From contig JASJDA010000094.1 of NCBI GenBank assembly GCA_030065755.1, forward strand, positions 1 to 32,588: 32,588 nucleotides of DNA, in the 5' to 3' direction. Source of the stretch: Prochloraceae cyanobacterium (lineage in GTDB: Bacteria > Cyanobacteriota > Cyanobacteriia > Cyanobacteriales > JASJDA01). The translations under genes and the position numbers were made by a program. A model generated the notes under the pieces. It did no database searches. It saw only the letters and a list, made by a program, of their open reading frames with translations, and was not told the DNA's origin. This document shows, piece by piece, positions 25,033 to 32,464 of this stretch. Positions within the stretch are counted from its first letter, which is position 1. Each line of letters begins with the position of its first letter.

Positions 25033-26277
25033 ATGACGCTGAAACAGGATAATAAAAAACAAGAAAACGATCCAATCCAATTTGATTGCGACCTTGCTAT
25101 TGTCGGCGGTGGCATAGCTGGGTCAACGTTAGCTTCTGCCTTAAAAAATTCGGGGTTGCGCGTAGTAATAATTGAAGCTAAATCTCTGTCTGAAGCAGCA
25201 GCAAGAAGACAAGCTTATGCCCTTTCCGTGCTTTCCGGCCGCATTTTTGAAGGCATTGGGGTTTGGGAACAAATATTTCCCAACATAGGTAAATATCGTC
25301 ACGTGCGCCTTTCCGATGCCGATTATTCTGAAGTAGTCAAGTTTCAAACCAAAGATTTAGGTACGGAATTTTTAGGTTATGTAGGAGAACACCAAACCAT
25401 ACTAAAACCTTTGCAGGAGTATATCAATGGATCTTCCAATGTTAGTTGGTTATGTCCCGCAGAGGTTATAGGAGTTGAATATGGAGAATTTGGTGCAGAA
25501 ATAGAAGTAAAAGTAGAAGGTGAAATACGCCAGCTGCGTACTAGATTAGTAGTAGGTGCAGATGGAGCGCGATCGCGCATTCGTCAATGGGCGGGTATAG
25601 GTACGCGCGGTTGGAAATACTGGCAATCTTGCGTCGCATTTACCATTAAACACCAAGCACCCACTAATGATACTGCTTTCGAGCGCTTTTGGCCAACTGG
25701 ACCCATGGGAGTTTTACCCCTACCAGGAAATCGCTGTCAAATAGTGTGGACTTCACCCCACGCACAAGCGAAAGCTTTACAAGAATTAGATGAGAAAGAA
25801 TTTCTAGCGAAGTTAGAACATCATACTGGCGGCTTATTAGGTAAGTTGGAATTGGTCAGCGATCGCTTTTTGTTTCCCGTTCAATTAATGCAAAGCGATC
25901 GCTACACTCAACCTAGATTAGCTTTAGTTGGCGATGCTGCTCATTGCTGTCATCCAGTAGGAGGACAGGGGTTAAATCAAGGTATTAGAGATGTTGCAGC
26001 TTTGGTTCAAGTATTGCAAGAAGCGATCGATCGAGGTGAAGATATTGGCGATATTGCAGTCTTAAAAAGATACGAACGCTGGCGCAAACTAGAAAATCTG
26101 ACAATATTAGGATTCACAGACTTTCTCGATCGCCTATTTTCTAACAATTGGTTGCCTATTGTAGCCTTGCGTCGCTTGGGTTTGTGGGTAATGCGATATT
26201 TACCACCTTTAAAAATCTTTGCTTTGCAATTGATGACAGGCTTAAAAGGACGTGCTCCTCAGTTAGCGCAGCGTTAG
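25033..26277 (+). CDS. UbiH/Coq6-family FAD-dependent monooxygenase
   Basis: 414 residues, class A flavoprotein hydroxylase. Rossmann FAD site LAIVGGGIAGSTLASAL (about residues 22-38); the DG motif VVGADGARSRIRQWAG (about 174-190); the GD motif LALVGDAAHCCHPVGGQGLN (about 296-316). The family hydroxylates prenylated aromatic rings in ubiquinone synthesis. In cyanobacteria, which make plastoquinone instead, homologues are annotated as UbiH-like and the substrate is not settled. The ATG at 25033 follows GAAAACTTGAAAA without a strong ribosome-binding site. It is monocistronic and convergent with the FHA-GUN4 gene. Confidence 0.85.
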   Translation: MTLKQDNKKQENDPIQFDCDLAIVGGGIAGSTLASALKNSGLRVVIIEAKSLSEAAARRQAYALSVLSGRIFEGIGVWEQIFPNIGKYRHVRLSDADYSEVVKFQTKDLGTEFLGYVGEHQTILKPLQEYINGSSNVSWLCPAEVIGVEYGEFGAEIEVKVEGEIRQLRTRLVVGADGARSRIRQWAGIGTRGWKYWQSCVAFTIKHQAPTNDTAFERFWPTGPMGVLPLPGNRCQIVWTSPHAQAKALQELDEKEFLAKLEHHTGGLLGKLELVSDRFLFPVQLMQSDRYTQPRLALVGDAAHCCHPVGGQGLNQGIRDVAALVQVLQEAIDRGEDIGDIAVLKRYERWRKLENLTILGFTDFLDRLFSNNWLPIVALRRLGLWVMRYLPPLKIFALQLMTGLKGRAPQLAQR

Positions 26278-26292
26278 AGCACAAGTCTGCTG

Positions 26293-26387
26293 AGTAACGA
26301 GTAACGAGTTTTCAGGTTTGAAATTGATTCAATAATGTTAAATACGCAGCAATATTCCATAATGTTTGTACTCGTTACTTGTTACTT
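26293..26387. repeat. Inverted repeat between convergent genes (bidirectional terminator candidate)
   Basis: AGTAACGAGTAACGAGT (26293-26309) pairs with ACTCGTTACTTGTTACT (26370-26386) with a single mismatch. The 60-nt loop contains a second, weak pairing around AATATT. It is made of a short word repeated in tandem, and its place between two convergent stops suggests transcript ends on both strands. Confidence 0.55.
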
Positions 26388-26424
26388 TTCGCCAGAGTTA
26401 ACTTGGGAGAGCCTAAAAGTTGTA

Positions 26425-27708
26425 TTATATATATTTATTCAAATTTAACGAAATAAACACCCCATATGGGTTAGGTTGAGGCCTACGATTAGAGATAATT
26501 TTACACTGGTTAGTGCGATCGAGAATTCCCTTCACCTCTATGTATAGAGACCATCTACTATTATTGGCTACTCGAAATACGCGAGCTGGGAGGTGTCCTT
26601 TCGGAGCACTGAGATCGAAATTAAGCAAGCTATAATCCTTAAATTGTCCTGTGTAGATCGTCCATCCGACTTGAGAACCCAAGGAAATAGTAGATTTTCC
26701 TGAACTTTGGTATATATTATTCTGAATGCTAAAACCAAACTTACCTTGACTGTATTGCTTCCAAAGGTTGTCGATCGTCTTTAATTCGTTACAGGAAAAA
26801 TTTTTAATAGATTCTTTGGTCAGATGTCGCCCCTTTTGTATGTTTGCAGCTTTAAGCATAAGTTTATATGTCTCTTCGTCAGCTTTTTTCCAATTGCCTG
26901 TTTTTAAGCGATCGCGCAGTTGGGTGTAGTCAATTCCCTTGCTGCTTTTAATTTCAACTTGCTTGTCAATTAGTGGGGCTTCAGTCTCTTTCTCGACTTG
27001 TTTATCAATTATGGGGACTTCAGTCTCTTTTTCAACTTGTCGATCGATTATGGGGACTTCAATTTCCTTTTCAACTTGTCGATCAATTATGGGGACTTCA
27101 GTGTCTTGCTCAACTTGTTTATCAATTATGGGGACTTCACTTTCTTTCTCAACTTGTCGATCAATTATGGGGACTTCAGTGTCTTGCTCGACTTGTTGAG
27201 CTTGTTTATTATCTTGTATGAAGAGAGTTTTTGCTATGATAGCTGTTAGCAATGTCATTCCAGTTAGAATAACTAGTTGAAAAAAACTTTTCCACGTAAT
27301 TAAATTTTTTCTAATCTCAGAAGTTTCTGTAATAATTGGAATAATTGGTGGAGGAAATTCTACCTGGTCATTTAGAGATTCAACTGTTGTATAAAAGATT
27401 ATGTGAAAATTGCCAATTTTAACGATATCGCCATTAGCTAAAATTTTCGAGTTATGAGGAGATAGTTGTTGATAGTTGGAATAGGTGTTATCAGTTAAAT
27501 AAGTGCCGTTATTACTGTCTAAGTCTTGAATTACATATCCATGAATTTGTTTGATAACTACAGCGTGGAAACGAGAAATAGATGAATCGTCAAGAATGAT
27601 CAGATTATCTGGCGAGCGACCTATGGATATGGAATTATCTTTTAAGATCAACTCATCGATAATTGTCCGCTCTTGAAAAATTACTAGTTTTATTGTAGCT
27701 GTAGTCAT
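26425..27708 (-). CDS. FHA-domain membrane protein with a GUN4-like C-terminal domain
   Basis: 427 residues. The FHA domain (about 20-110) has GRSPDNLIILDDSSISRFHA (GR and SxxH) and LDSNNGTYL, the residues that bind phosphothreonine. One membrane helix (about 142-166, FQLVILTGMTLLTAIIAKTL) follows, then a linker of six 13-residue repeats of the form TEVPIIDRQVEKE (about 172-250), highly charged. The C-terminal GUN4-like domain (about 260-405) has GNWKKADEET, NFSCNELKTIDNLW, GKFGFSIQNNIY, VGW and NFDLSAPKGHLPA. The FHA side is therefore cytoplasmic if the GUN4-like part faces the other compartment, or the reverse. It reads as a phosphothreonine-responsive adaptor to a tetrapyrrole-binding-like domain. 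The start lies only 37 bp from a divergent gene. Confidence 0.85.
   Translation of the reverse strand: MTTATIKLVIFQERTIIDELILKDNSISIGRSPDNLIILDDSSISRFHAVVIKQIHGYVIQDLDSNNGTYLTDNTYSNYQQLSPHNSKILANGDIVKIGNFHIIFYTTVESLNDQVEFPPPIIPIITETSEIRKNLITWKSFFQLVILTGMTLLTAIIAKTLFIQDNKQAQQVEQDTEVPIIDRQVEKESEVPIIDKQVEQDTEVPIIDRQVEKEIEVPIIDRQVEKETEVPIIDKQVEKETEAPLIDKQVEIKSSKGIDYTQLRDRLKTGNWKKADEETYKLMLKAANIQKGRHLTKESIKNFSCNELKTIDNLWKQYSQGKFGFSIQNNIYQSSGKSTISLGSQVGWTIYTGQFKDYSLLNFDLSAPKGHLPARVFRVANNSRWSLYIEVKGILDRTNQCKIISNRRPQPNPYGVFISLNLNKYI
26956..27195 (-). repeat. Six tandem 39-bp repeats in the FHA-GUN4 gene
   Basis: The coding repeat (E-V-P-I-I-D-K/R-Q-V-E-K/Q-E/D-T) is highly similar at the DNA level as well, with ATTATGGGGACTTCA repeated on the plus strand. 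This implies recent expansion or homogenisation. Copy number may vary between strains. Confidence 0.8.
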
Positions 27709-27745
27709 AGTCTATGATGTATTTTTCAGTAACATCACTGCTGAG

Positions 27746-27979
27746 ATGATTGTCGTATCTTGCGATCGGGGCGGCACATTATTACTGCCCTCAGAAATTA
27801 CTCAATCTGATTATAAAGCTTATTTAACAGCCAAGATAAGCCCTCGATCTATATTCGGGAAACTGGGGCATGAAGCGAAGAGTGGCGATCGTTATATTTT
27901 CTCGTTGAAGGTGAAGGGGAAGAAACTTTTCGACAGTATAAGTGAAAAAAAATGGAAAATCGAACCACAGGTTTTCTAA
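27746..27979 (+). CDS. Small hypothetical protein upstream of the SET gene
   Basis: 77 residues, ATG at 27746 with GAGATG context. Alternating hydrophobic and basic stretches (IFGKLGHEAKSGDRYIFSLKVKGKKLF) suggest a small beta-rich, basic cytoplasmic protein. I recognise no family. Its last 28 bp overlap the SET-domain gene in another frame, so the two are probably translationally coupled. The ATG lies only 37 bp from the divergent FHA-GUN4 start, leaving little room for separate promoters. It could also be the shortened remnant of a longer gene. Confidence 0.45.
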   Translation: MIVVSCDRGGTLLLPSEITQSDYKAYLTAKISPRSIFGKLGHEAKSGDRYIFSLKVKGKKLFDSISEKKWKIEPQVF

Positions 27980-28431
27980 TTGCCTATGAAGTGAAAGACT
28001 GTGAGGATAAAGTCAAAGGATTTGGTGTATTTGCCAAACAAGACATTGCAAAAGGAACAACGATCTGGCGACCCACTAGCCTTATAAAAAAACTTTCTCT
28101 TGAAGAAGTTTATGTCAGGTTAGAGTCAATGACACCAGAGGAAGCACAAATTTTCCTCAAGCATGCATTTGTCATGCCAAGTGAAGATGACAAATTATGC
28201 ATTAATCCTACTGATGATGGTAGGTTTACCAACCATAGTAGCAATCCTAATGAATACGTACCAGAGGGGGGTAAGGAAGCTTTTGCTGCTCGAAATATTA
28301 AAGCTGGTGAAGAGCTGACTATTGATTATAGCGGACTGGCTAGCCCTCAATGGTACAAAGAGCTTTGTCACAAATACGGCGTGATGTCAACCGATGAAGT
28401 AGTCGAGTTTGAGCGAAAGAGAAGCTGTTAA
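27952..28431 (+). CDS. SET-domain protein (putative lysine methyltransferase)
   Basis: 159 residues. The SET core is complete in miniature: GFGVFAKQDIAKGTTIWRP at the start (about 24-42), DGRFTNHSSNPNEYVPEGG with the pseudoknot-forming NHS-xxPN (about 90-108) and GEELTIDYSGLASPQWYK with the catalytic-type tyrosine (about 119-136). SAM-binding residues are as expected. There is no pre-SET or post-SET cysteine cluster except a C-terminal LCHKYG and RKRSC. Bacterial SET proteins methylate small basic or ribosomal-type proteins in some cases; here the substrate is unknown, and the basic 77-residue product of the overlapping upstream gene is a natural suspect (inference). Confidence 0.82.
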   Translation: MENRTTGFLIAYEVKDCEDKVKGFGVFAKQDIAKGTTIWRPTSLIKKLSLEEVYVRLESMTPEEAQIFLKHAFVMPSEDDKLCINPTDDGRFTNHSSNPNEYVPEGGKEAFAARNIKAGEELTIDYSGLASPQWYKELCHKYGVMSTDEVVEFERKRSC

Positions 28432-28439
28432 TATTCGTT

Positions 28440-29717
28440 TTAGTTTTCGCTAACAATATTGAAACGATCGTAATAGTCTTTCAATTTTTCTTTGACGAGA
28501 TTGGGAGCTAAAGAAAACTGTTCTAAAGAATAACGATGAACGCCATGTTTGTGCTGCCAATTTTCTTGAATATATTTTTGAATATTCTTTTCCATTGTGG
28601 GAGAAAAATCGTAACCAAAGTGAGCGTAAATTTGGCGAACTGACCCAAGAGGATCTTTAATAAGATCGATATAATTTAGATCGAAAAATTGATTATTAGA
28701 AATGTTTTGACGAGCTTTTAATCCTCTAGTGAGAAGTTTTGTGATTAAGTCTAGCCATTGTTTACCCACGAGCGATGGCTGGATTCGGTCTGAATAAAGA
28801 GAGCGAAACATAGAAGACAAACTACATATTGAAGGAAGCGATTTTAAAGGATCGCGATGAGTTTGAATGATATTGGCATCAGGAAAAATAGTTAATAAAT
28901 CTTCTAAATAAGATAAATGAAAAGGAGATTTGAGCAGCCAATGATGTTCTTGCCACTGACAAGATAATAGTTGTAACTGAAAATGGTAATACTCATAAGC
29001 ATAAATTAGATCGGGCTGTTTTTTTAACCATTGATAATAAGAGGGTACATTGACTAAAAACATAAAAAAATCGCTAGTAAAATTTCGCTCAAATAATGGG
29101 TTACATTCTTCTGGATTGCGAGCATCAAGATAATGAGCTATATCAACATAAGGAAGAAAAGACTTTAAATCCGCCGTAATTTTTGTTACTTTTTTAATTC
29201 GAGGATCTATCAAAGCATCTTCTGGAGTAAGGGTAGAAACAGGAAAAAATGATTCCCAGAACCGCAACCAACGACTATTAGGATCTCGAGCAAGTAAATT
29301 AAATAAAAAAGTAGTTCCAGTTCTATGGGCTCCAATAATAAATAACGGTTTTTTTAGAGAAACTTGTTTAATTTTTGGATTGTTTTTGAAGCTTTCTTGA
29401 ATTTCAAGTCGGTTAATTAAAAAATTAATTAGACGTTCGCGAAATAAAAGTTTGCCCAGAAAATTTAAGCTAGCTTCCTTTTTTAACGAATCAAGCAATA
29501 TAGATAAAGGAATATGAAACCTTCCATCACCAAAATCATTTAATCTAGTTTGTCTTTTAGCTTCCTCTAATAAAGATTCTTTGTCTAAAGATGCTAAGTT
29601 TAATCCTAATCTTTCTAGAGTAGCACCTCCGCGAGTAAGTAATTGATATCTCAGAGAGCGATAAGGTTTTTGAAAAGTTAAGTCAGTCTGATTTTGAGTT
29701 TTCATTTCTATTTTCAT
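28440..29717 (-). CDS. PAPS-dependent sulfotransferase family protein
   Basis: 425 residues. The 5'-phosphosulfate loop is KPLFIIGAHRTGTTFLFNLL (about 125-144), and the 3'-phosphate-binding segment is IIQTHRDPLKSLPSICSLSS (about 284-303). WLLKSPFHLSYLEDLL between them is typical of the Sulfotransfer_3 group of bacterial proteins acting on small molecules or lipids. The N-terminal 120 residues are a helical extension shared with that group. The start ATG overlaps the TGA of the upstream P450 gene (ATGA), so the two are co-transcribed and probably translationally coupled. The pairing suggests hydroxylation followed by sulfation of one substrate. It ends 9 bp from the convergent SET gene. Confidence 0.85.
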   Translation of the reverse strand: MKIEMKTQNQTDLTFQKPYRSLRYQLLTRGGATLERLGLNLASLDKESLLEEAKRQTRLNDFGDGRFHIPLSILLDSLKKEASLNFLGKLLFRERLINFLINRLEIQESFKNNPKIKQVSLKKPLFIIGAHRTGTTFLFNLLARDPNSRWLRFWESFFPVSTLTPEDALIDPRIKKVTKITADLKSFLPYVDIAHYLDARNPEECNPLFERNFTSDFFMFLVNVPSYYQWLKKQPDLIYAYEYYHFQLQLLSCQWQEHHWLLKSPFHLSYLEDLLTIFPDANIIQTHRDPLKSLPSICSLSSMFRSLYSDRIQPSLVGKQWLDLITKLLTRGLKARQNISNNQFFDLNYIDLIKDPLGSVRQIYAHFGYDFSPTMEKNIQKYIQENWQHKHGVHRYSLEQFSLAPNLVKEKLKDYYDRFNIVSEN

Positions 29718-30595
29718 AATTTATTCAACTTAACTTTTAAACCAGAGCGCGGACATAAGACAGGGATAGGATTAAGAGTAAGATCTTGTTTTGGTAGTAG
29801 TTCCCAGTTGTAATGTCGTATTAAATAGGAAGCAAAGACCTTAATCAAAGTTTTGGCAAAAGCGATACCAATACAGTTGCGATTTCCTCCTCCAAAACCT
29901 ATCAGATTAAAGTCTGTTAGTTTATTTCCTATATTTTCTGGACTGAAACGTTCTGGGTCAAAGCGTTTTGGTTCGGGATAAATGCGGCTATCGTTGTGAG
30001 TACCGATAATAGAGTACATCATATTCCAGTCTTGCGGTACGTAATAATCCTGAAAAACAAAAGGCTTGACGACTCGACGGAAACCTGCACCTACAGGAGG
30101 ATAGCGACGTTCGACTTCCTTTAAAATTTGTTCGAGGTAAGTCATGTGCTTGAGATGTTCTAGTCTTAAAGGTTCTTCTATTCCGATTTCTTGTTGCTCA
30201 ATTCGGGCTTTCGTCAAAATATCTGGGTTTTGAGCAAGTGCCATGCACGTACAAGTTAGCATTGAAGCTGTATTAGCAATACTACCTAATAAAAGAGCTA
30301 GAGTTTGAGATTTAATTTCGGAGGCAGTTAAACCCTGAGCGCGATCGTCTTTAACTTGCATTAAAAGTGTTAGAACGTCTTCTTTTGGCGATAGTTCTCT
30401 TTCAGCCATAGCCGTTTCAATATAAGCTAAGATTTTCTCTCTTGCTTCTAGTGCCTTACCGAAAGGTGTCCAGCGCCAAGGGAGTGGAAAGGCAAACAGT
30501 CCTTTGCTGACTTCTAAAAACCACTGGAACAAACGATCGTTTATTTCACCTGGAGAGCTACCGATGAGAAGATTACTAGAGATGTCAAAAGTCAT
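29714..30595 (-). pseudogene. Cytochrome P450, 5'-truncated (CYP120-like)
   Basis: 293 residues of about 440. Present: the MTFDISSNLLIG helix, ExxR as LKEVERRYPPV, the PERF segment FDPERFSPENIG and the heme loop FGGGNRNCIGIAFAK with the cysteine ligand. The first 150 or so residues are missing, and the frame upstream of the ATG (FSREVF) enters IS-end-like sequence near 30628, so the ATG at 30595 is internal. The I-helix reads LALLLGSIANTASML. The usual acid before the conserved threonine (AGxET) is replaced by Asn-Thr, which is unusual for oxygen activation. Similarity to cyanobacterial CYP120 (retinoid hydroxylase) is by overall pattern. The missing half is not in the window. It is likely non-functional, though the downstream sulfotransferase may still be expressed. 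Confidence 0.75.
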
Positions 30596-30619
30596 GAAAA
30601 CCTCACGGGAGAATGGAAA

Positions 30620-30640
30620 CCGCGATGTTTTAACTCGCGG
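30620..30640. repeat. IS-end-like hairpin at the P450 breakpoint
   Basis: CCGCGA-TGTTTTAAC-TCGCGG, 6-bp stem. The loop word GTTTTAAC recurs in the second hairpin at 30765-30782, so the two may be related ends of nested elements. Confidence 0.5.
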
Positions 30641-30656
30641 AAGTACAAAAAGTTCA

Positions 30657-30738
30657 TTTTTATTAGGGAAGTCCTCATCAGCAGTTCAGTTATAAACGAA
30701 GCAATAAAGTTATCGTTAAAGGACTTCCCTAATAAAAA
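30657..30738. mobile_element. MITE-like element, 82 bp, with 19-bp perfect inverted repeats
   Basis: TTTTTATTAGGGAAGTCCT at 30657-30675 is the exact reverse complement of 30720-30738. The 44-bp interior is non-coding. It sits between the two IS-end-like hairpins on the 3' side of iscB. Its sequence differs from the 86-bp element at 24735. Confidence 0.6.
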
Positions 30739-30764
30739 TAAAAACATCTCTCGAAAATTCGACT

Positions 30765-30782
30765 CGGCAGTTTTAACTGCCG
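30765..30782 (-). repeat. Candidate right-end hairpin of the iscB element
   Basis: CGGCAGTT-TT-AACTGCCG, a perfect 8-bp stem ending 7 bp before the iscB stop. A subterminal hairpin here fits the IS605-like end expected for iscB elements. Confidence 0.55.
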
Positions 30783-30788
30783 TGAAGA

Positions 30789-32090
30789 TTAAAAACCATA
30801 GACATAGCCATCTTTACGATGCACTGGTTTACAGTATTTCCAGTTAATACCTTGTACGGTTCCTTCTATGGTTTTGATGTTGAATGAACCAGATGTTCTA
30901 ATGGAAACTTTGCCTAAGTAAGTACCAATTTTCTTACCTTTAGTGACTACTGCTTTAACAATGTCACCAGTTTGAAAACCTTTGACTTGCTTGAGGGGAG
31001 CTGAGTTTCTTACTAGCTCACTTTTGTTGTTGTATTTCTGGAAACCATATCGATCGACTTTTATAACTTGTCTTTTGCCATGACCTGCACATTGGATTAA
31101 CAGCGGATGAGTGGTTAATATTTCCAGTTCGGGTGTTTCGCCAACACAAGCAGCATCAAGATAGTGACGTTTATCTAGTTTTTGTTGAGTACGATTAAAC
31201 TTAGTTTTACCACCTGTACCAGTTGTTACAGGTAAGCCCGTTTCTTTAAAAGTGTTGAATAGCTTCCAAGGAGTAGTATTAACTGCTGCTGCATCCTTAA
31301 GAGGCTTTTTAGCTTGAGCCAATATTCGCTCTTGTAAATCTGGTTTGCCAGATAGAAAATCTCTTAGATCTCGATCGGACTTGGCTTGATTGCAAGGTAC
31401 ACAGGCTAAAGTGAGATTGGATACTCGATTACTTCCACCTTTTGACTTGGGTACTATATGCTCAACTTCTAAAGGAACATCTTTAACACCACAATAAGCA
31501 CAGGTACGATTAAACTTTTCTAATAAGTATTCTCTAACCTCGTACTGATAGAGTGTTCCTTGTTGATACTCTTTACCTGATATTTCTGGGTTTTGTAATT
31601 TGTGGCAGTCAAACTTAACTAATTCTATTGCGATTTGTACAATAGGGCAGAATTTGATTAACCTGTTTACCCAAGTTAATGTAGTTAGAACACGATGTTC
31701 TAAGCTGGGAGCCAACCATCCTTTTTTTCTAGTTCTATTTAGAAATCTTGGTTTTCTATATCTAGTTTTTCTCCCTCTACGTCCACGACGTAAAGAACGA
31801 CGAGATTCTAGATCGTCTTTTATCTGTTGTCCGCGATGGGTTAATTCAGCAGCCCAGATAAGTTTGTTGTCTTGTAAAATTGCTATACCTGTGGTTTTTG
31901 AACCTGGGTCTAACTTAAGTTGACATGATTTAACCTCTTGTAAATTAACCGTTTTCTTGAGAATAATTGTGAACGGATATTGTCTGAATACCGCCGCCTT
32001 ACCAGCTTTCAATAGCTTTTTAGCTATTGTTGACGAGCATGGTTCCAATGGGATTTTTTTAGCATCCAGTACCAATACAAAATTAGACAT
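30789..32090 (-). CDS. iscB: IscB, RNA-guided RuvC/HNH nuclease of an IS200/IS605-like element
   Basis: 433 residues, full length. IscB proteins are the ancestors of Cas9 and cut DNA under guidance of an omega-RNA encoded just upstream. N-terminal PLMP-type domain (1-45; here KKIPLEPCS, then AKKLLKAGKAAVFRQYPFTI). RuvC-I LKLDPGSKTTGIAI with D61, the same position as in the characterised OgeuIscB. Arg-rich bridge helix RRSLRRGRRGRKTRYRKPRF (98-116). RuvC-II IAIE (E156). HNH CAYC ... EVEHIVP ... LACVPCNQAK with zinc cysteines 197/200/230/233 and His 211. RuvC-III KRHYLDAA (H309, D312). A C-terminal GDIVKAV...GTYLGKVSIRTSG segment would read the target-adjacent motif. Every catalytic residue is intact, so the protein is probably active. 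There is no tnpA in the element. Confidence 0.93.
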   Translation of the reverse strand: MSNFVLVLDAKKIPLEPCSSTIAKKLLKAGKAAVFRQYPFTIILKKTVNLQEVKSCQLKLDPGSKTTGIAILQDNKLIWAAELTHRGQQIKDDLESRRSLRRGRRGRKTRYRKPRFLNRTRKKGWLAPSLEHRVLTTLTWVNRLIKFCPIVQIAIELVKFDCHKLQNPEISGKEYQQGTLYQYEVREYLLEKFNRTCAYCGVKDVPLEVEHIVPKSKGGSNRVSNLTLACVPCNQAKSDRDLRDFLSGKPDLQERILAQAKKPLKDAAAVNTTPWKLFNTFKETGLPVTTGTGGKTKFNRTQQKLDKRHYLDAACVGETPELEILTTHPLLIQCAGHGKRQVIKVDRYGFQKYNNKSELVRNSAPLKQVKGFQTGDIVKAVVTKGKKIGTYLGKVSIRTSGSFNIKTIEGTVQGINWKYCKPVHRKDGYVYGF

Positions 32091-32340
32091 TTTTGCGTCT
32101 AAATCTCCAAATAGTGGATAAAGTTGGCCTCGCTAAAGTTATTTAAGCTTGCGCGCGTTAACTACACTTATCGATCCCCTCGTAGGAATGTTTAATAGTT
32201 AACGATAGAGCTAGAAACTGGCACGCATTTCTAGGTATCGTGACTTAAATAACGTAGTCAGTTAAGACTTAAGCTGGTCAGCTAACTAAAACTTTGAGGC
32301 ATGAAGCCTCGCACTTCTAGTGCGGGGTGCTGACATCTTG
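32091..32340 (-). ncRNA. Omega-RNA region upstream of iscB
   Basis: About 250 bp of structured, non-coding DNA directly precedes the iscB ATG. On the minus strand it starts GTCAGCACCCCGCACTAGAA, where GCACT-AGA-AGTGC makes a hairpin, followed by GAGGC-TTCAT-GCCTC, another perfect stem. Further 3' come a GTTAACTATTAAAC.../...AGTTAAC pairing and other complementary strings. IscB omega-RNAs lie in this position and orientation, with the guide at the 5' end. The guide would therefore be read from bases immediately above 32335. Exact ends are inferred. Confidence 0.7.
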
Positions 32341-32464
32341 AATAGCCTTTTTTTCTATCTTAGTCAGGCTTCTAGTCGCACTTTGTTAAGAATTGAATCA
32401 AAATAAACCCACTCTTCCCAGTAAGAGATATTCAAGAAGTAAGAACCAGAAAAAATAAGTAGTC

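Noticed and set aside
26939-27249. Plus-strand frames with repeated CRSIMGTSVSFST-type peptides
   Set aside because: Antisense of the 39-bp coding repeats of the FHA-GUN4 gene.
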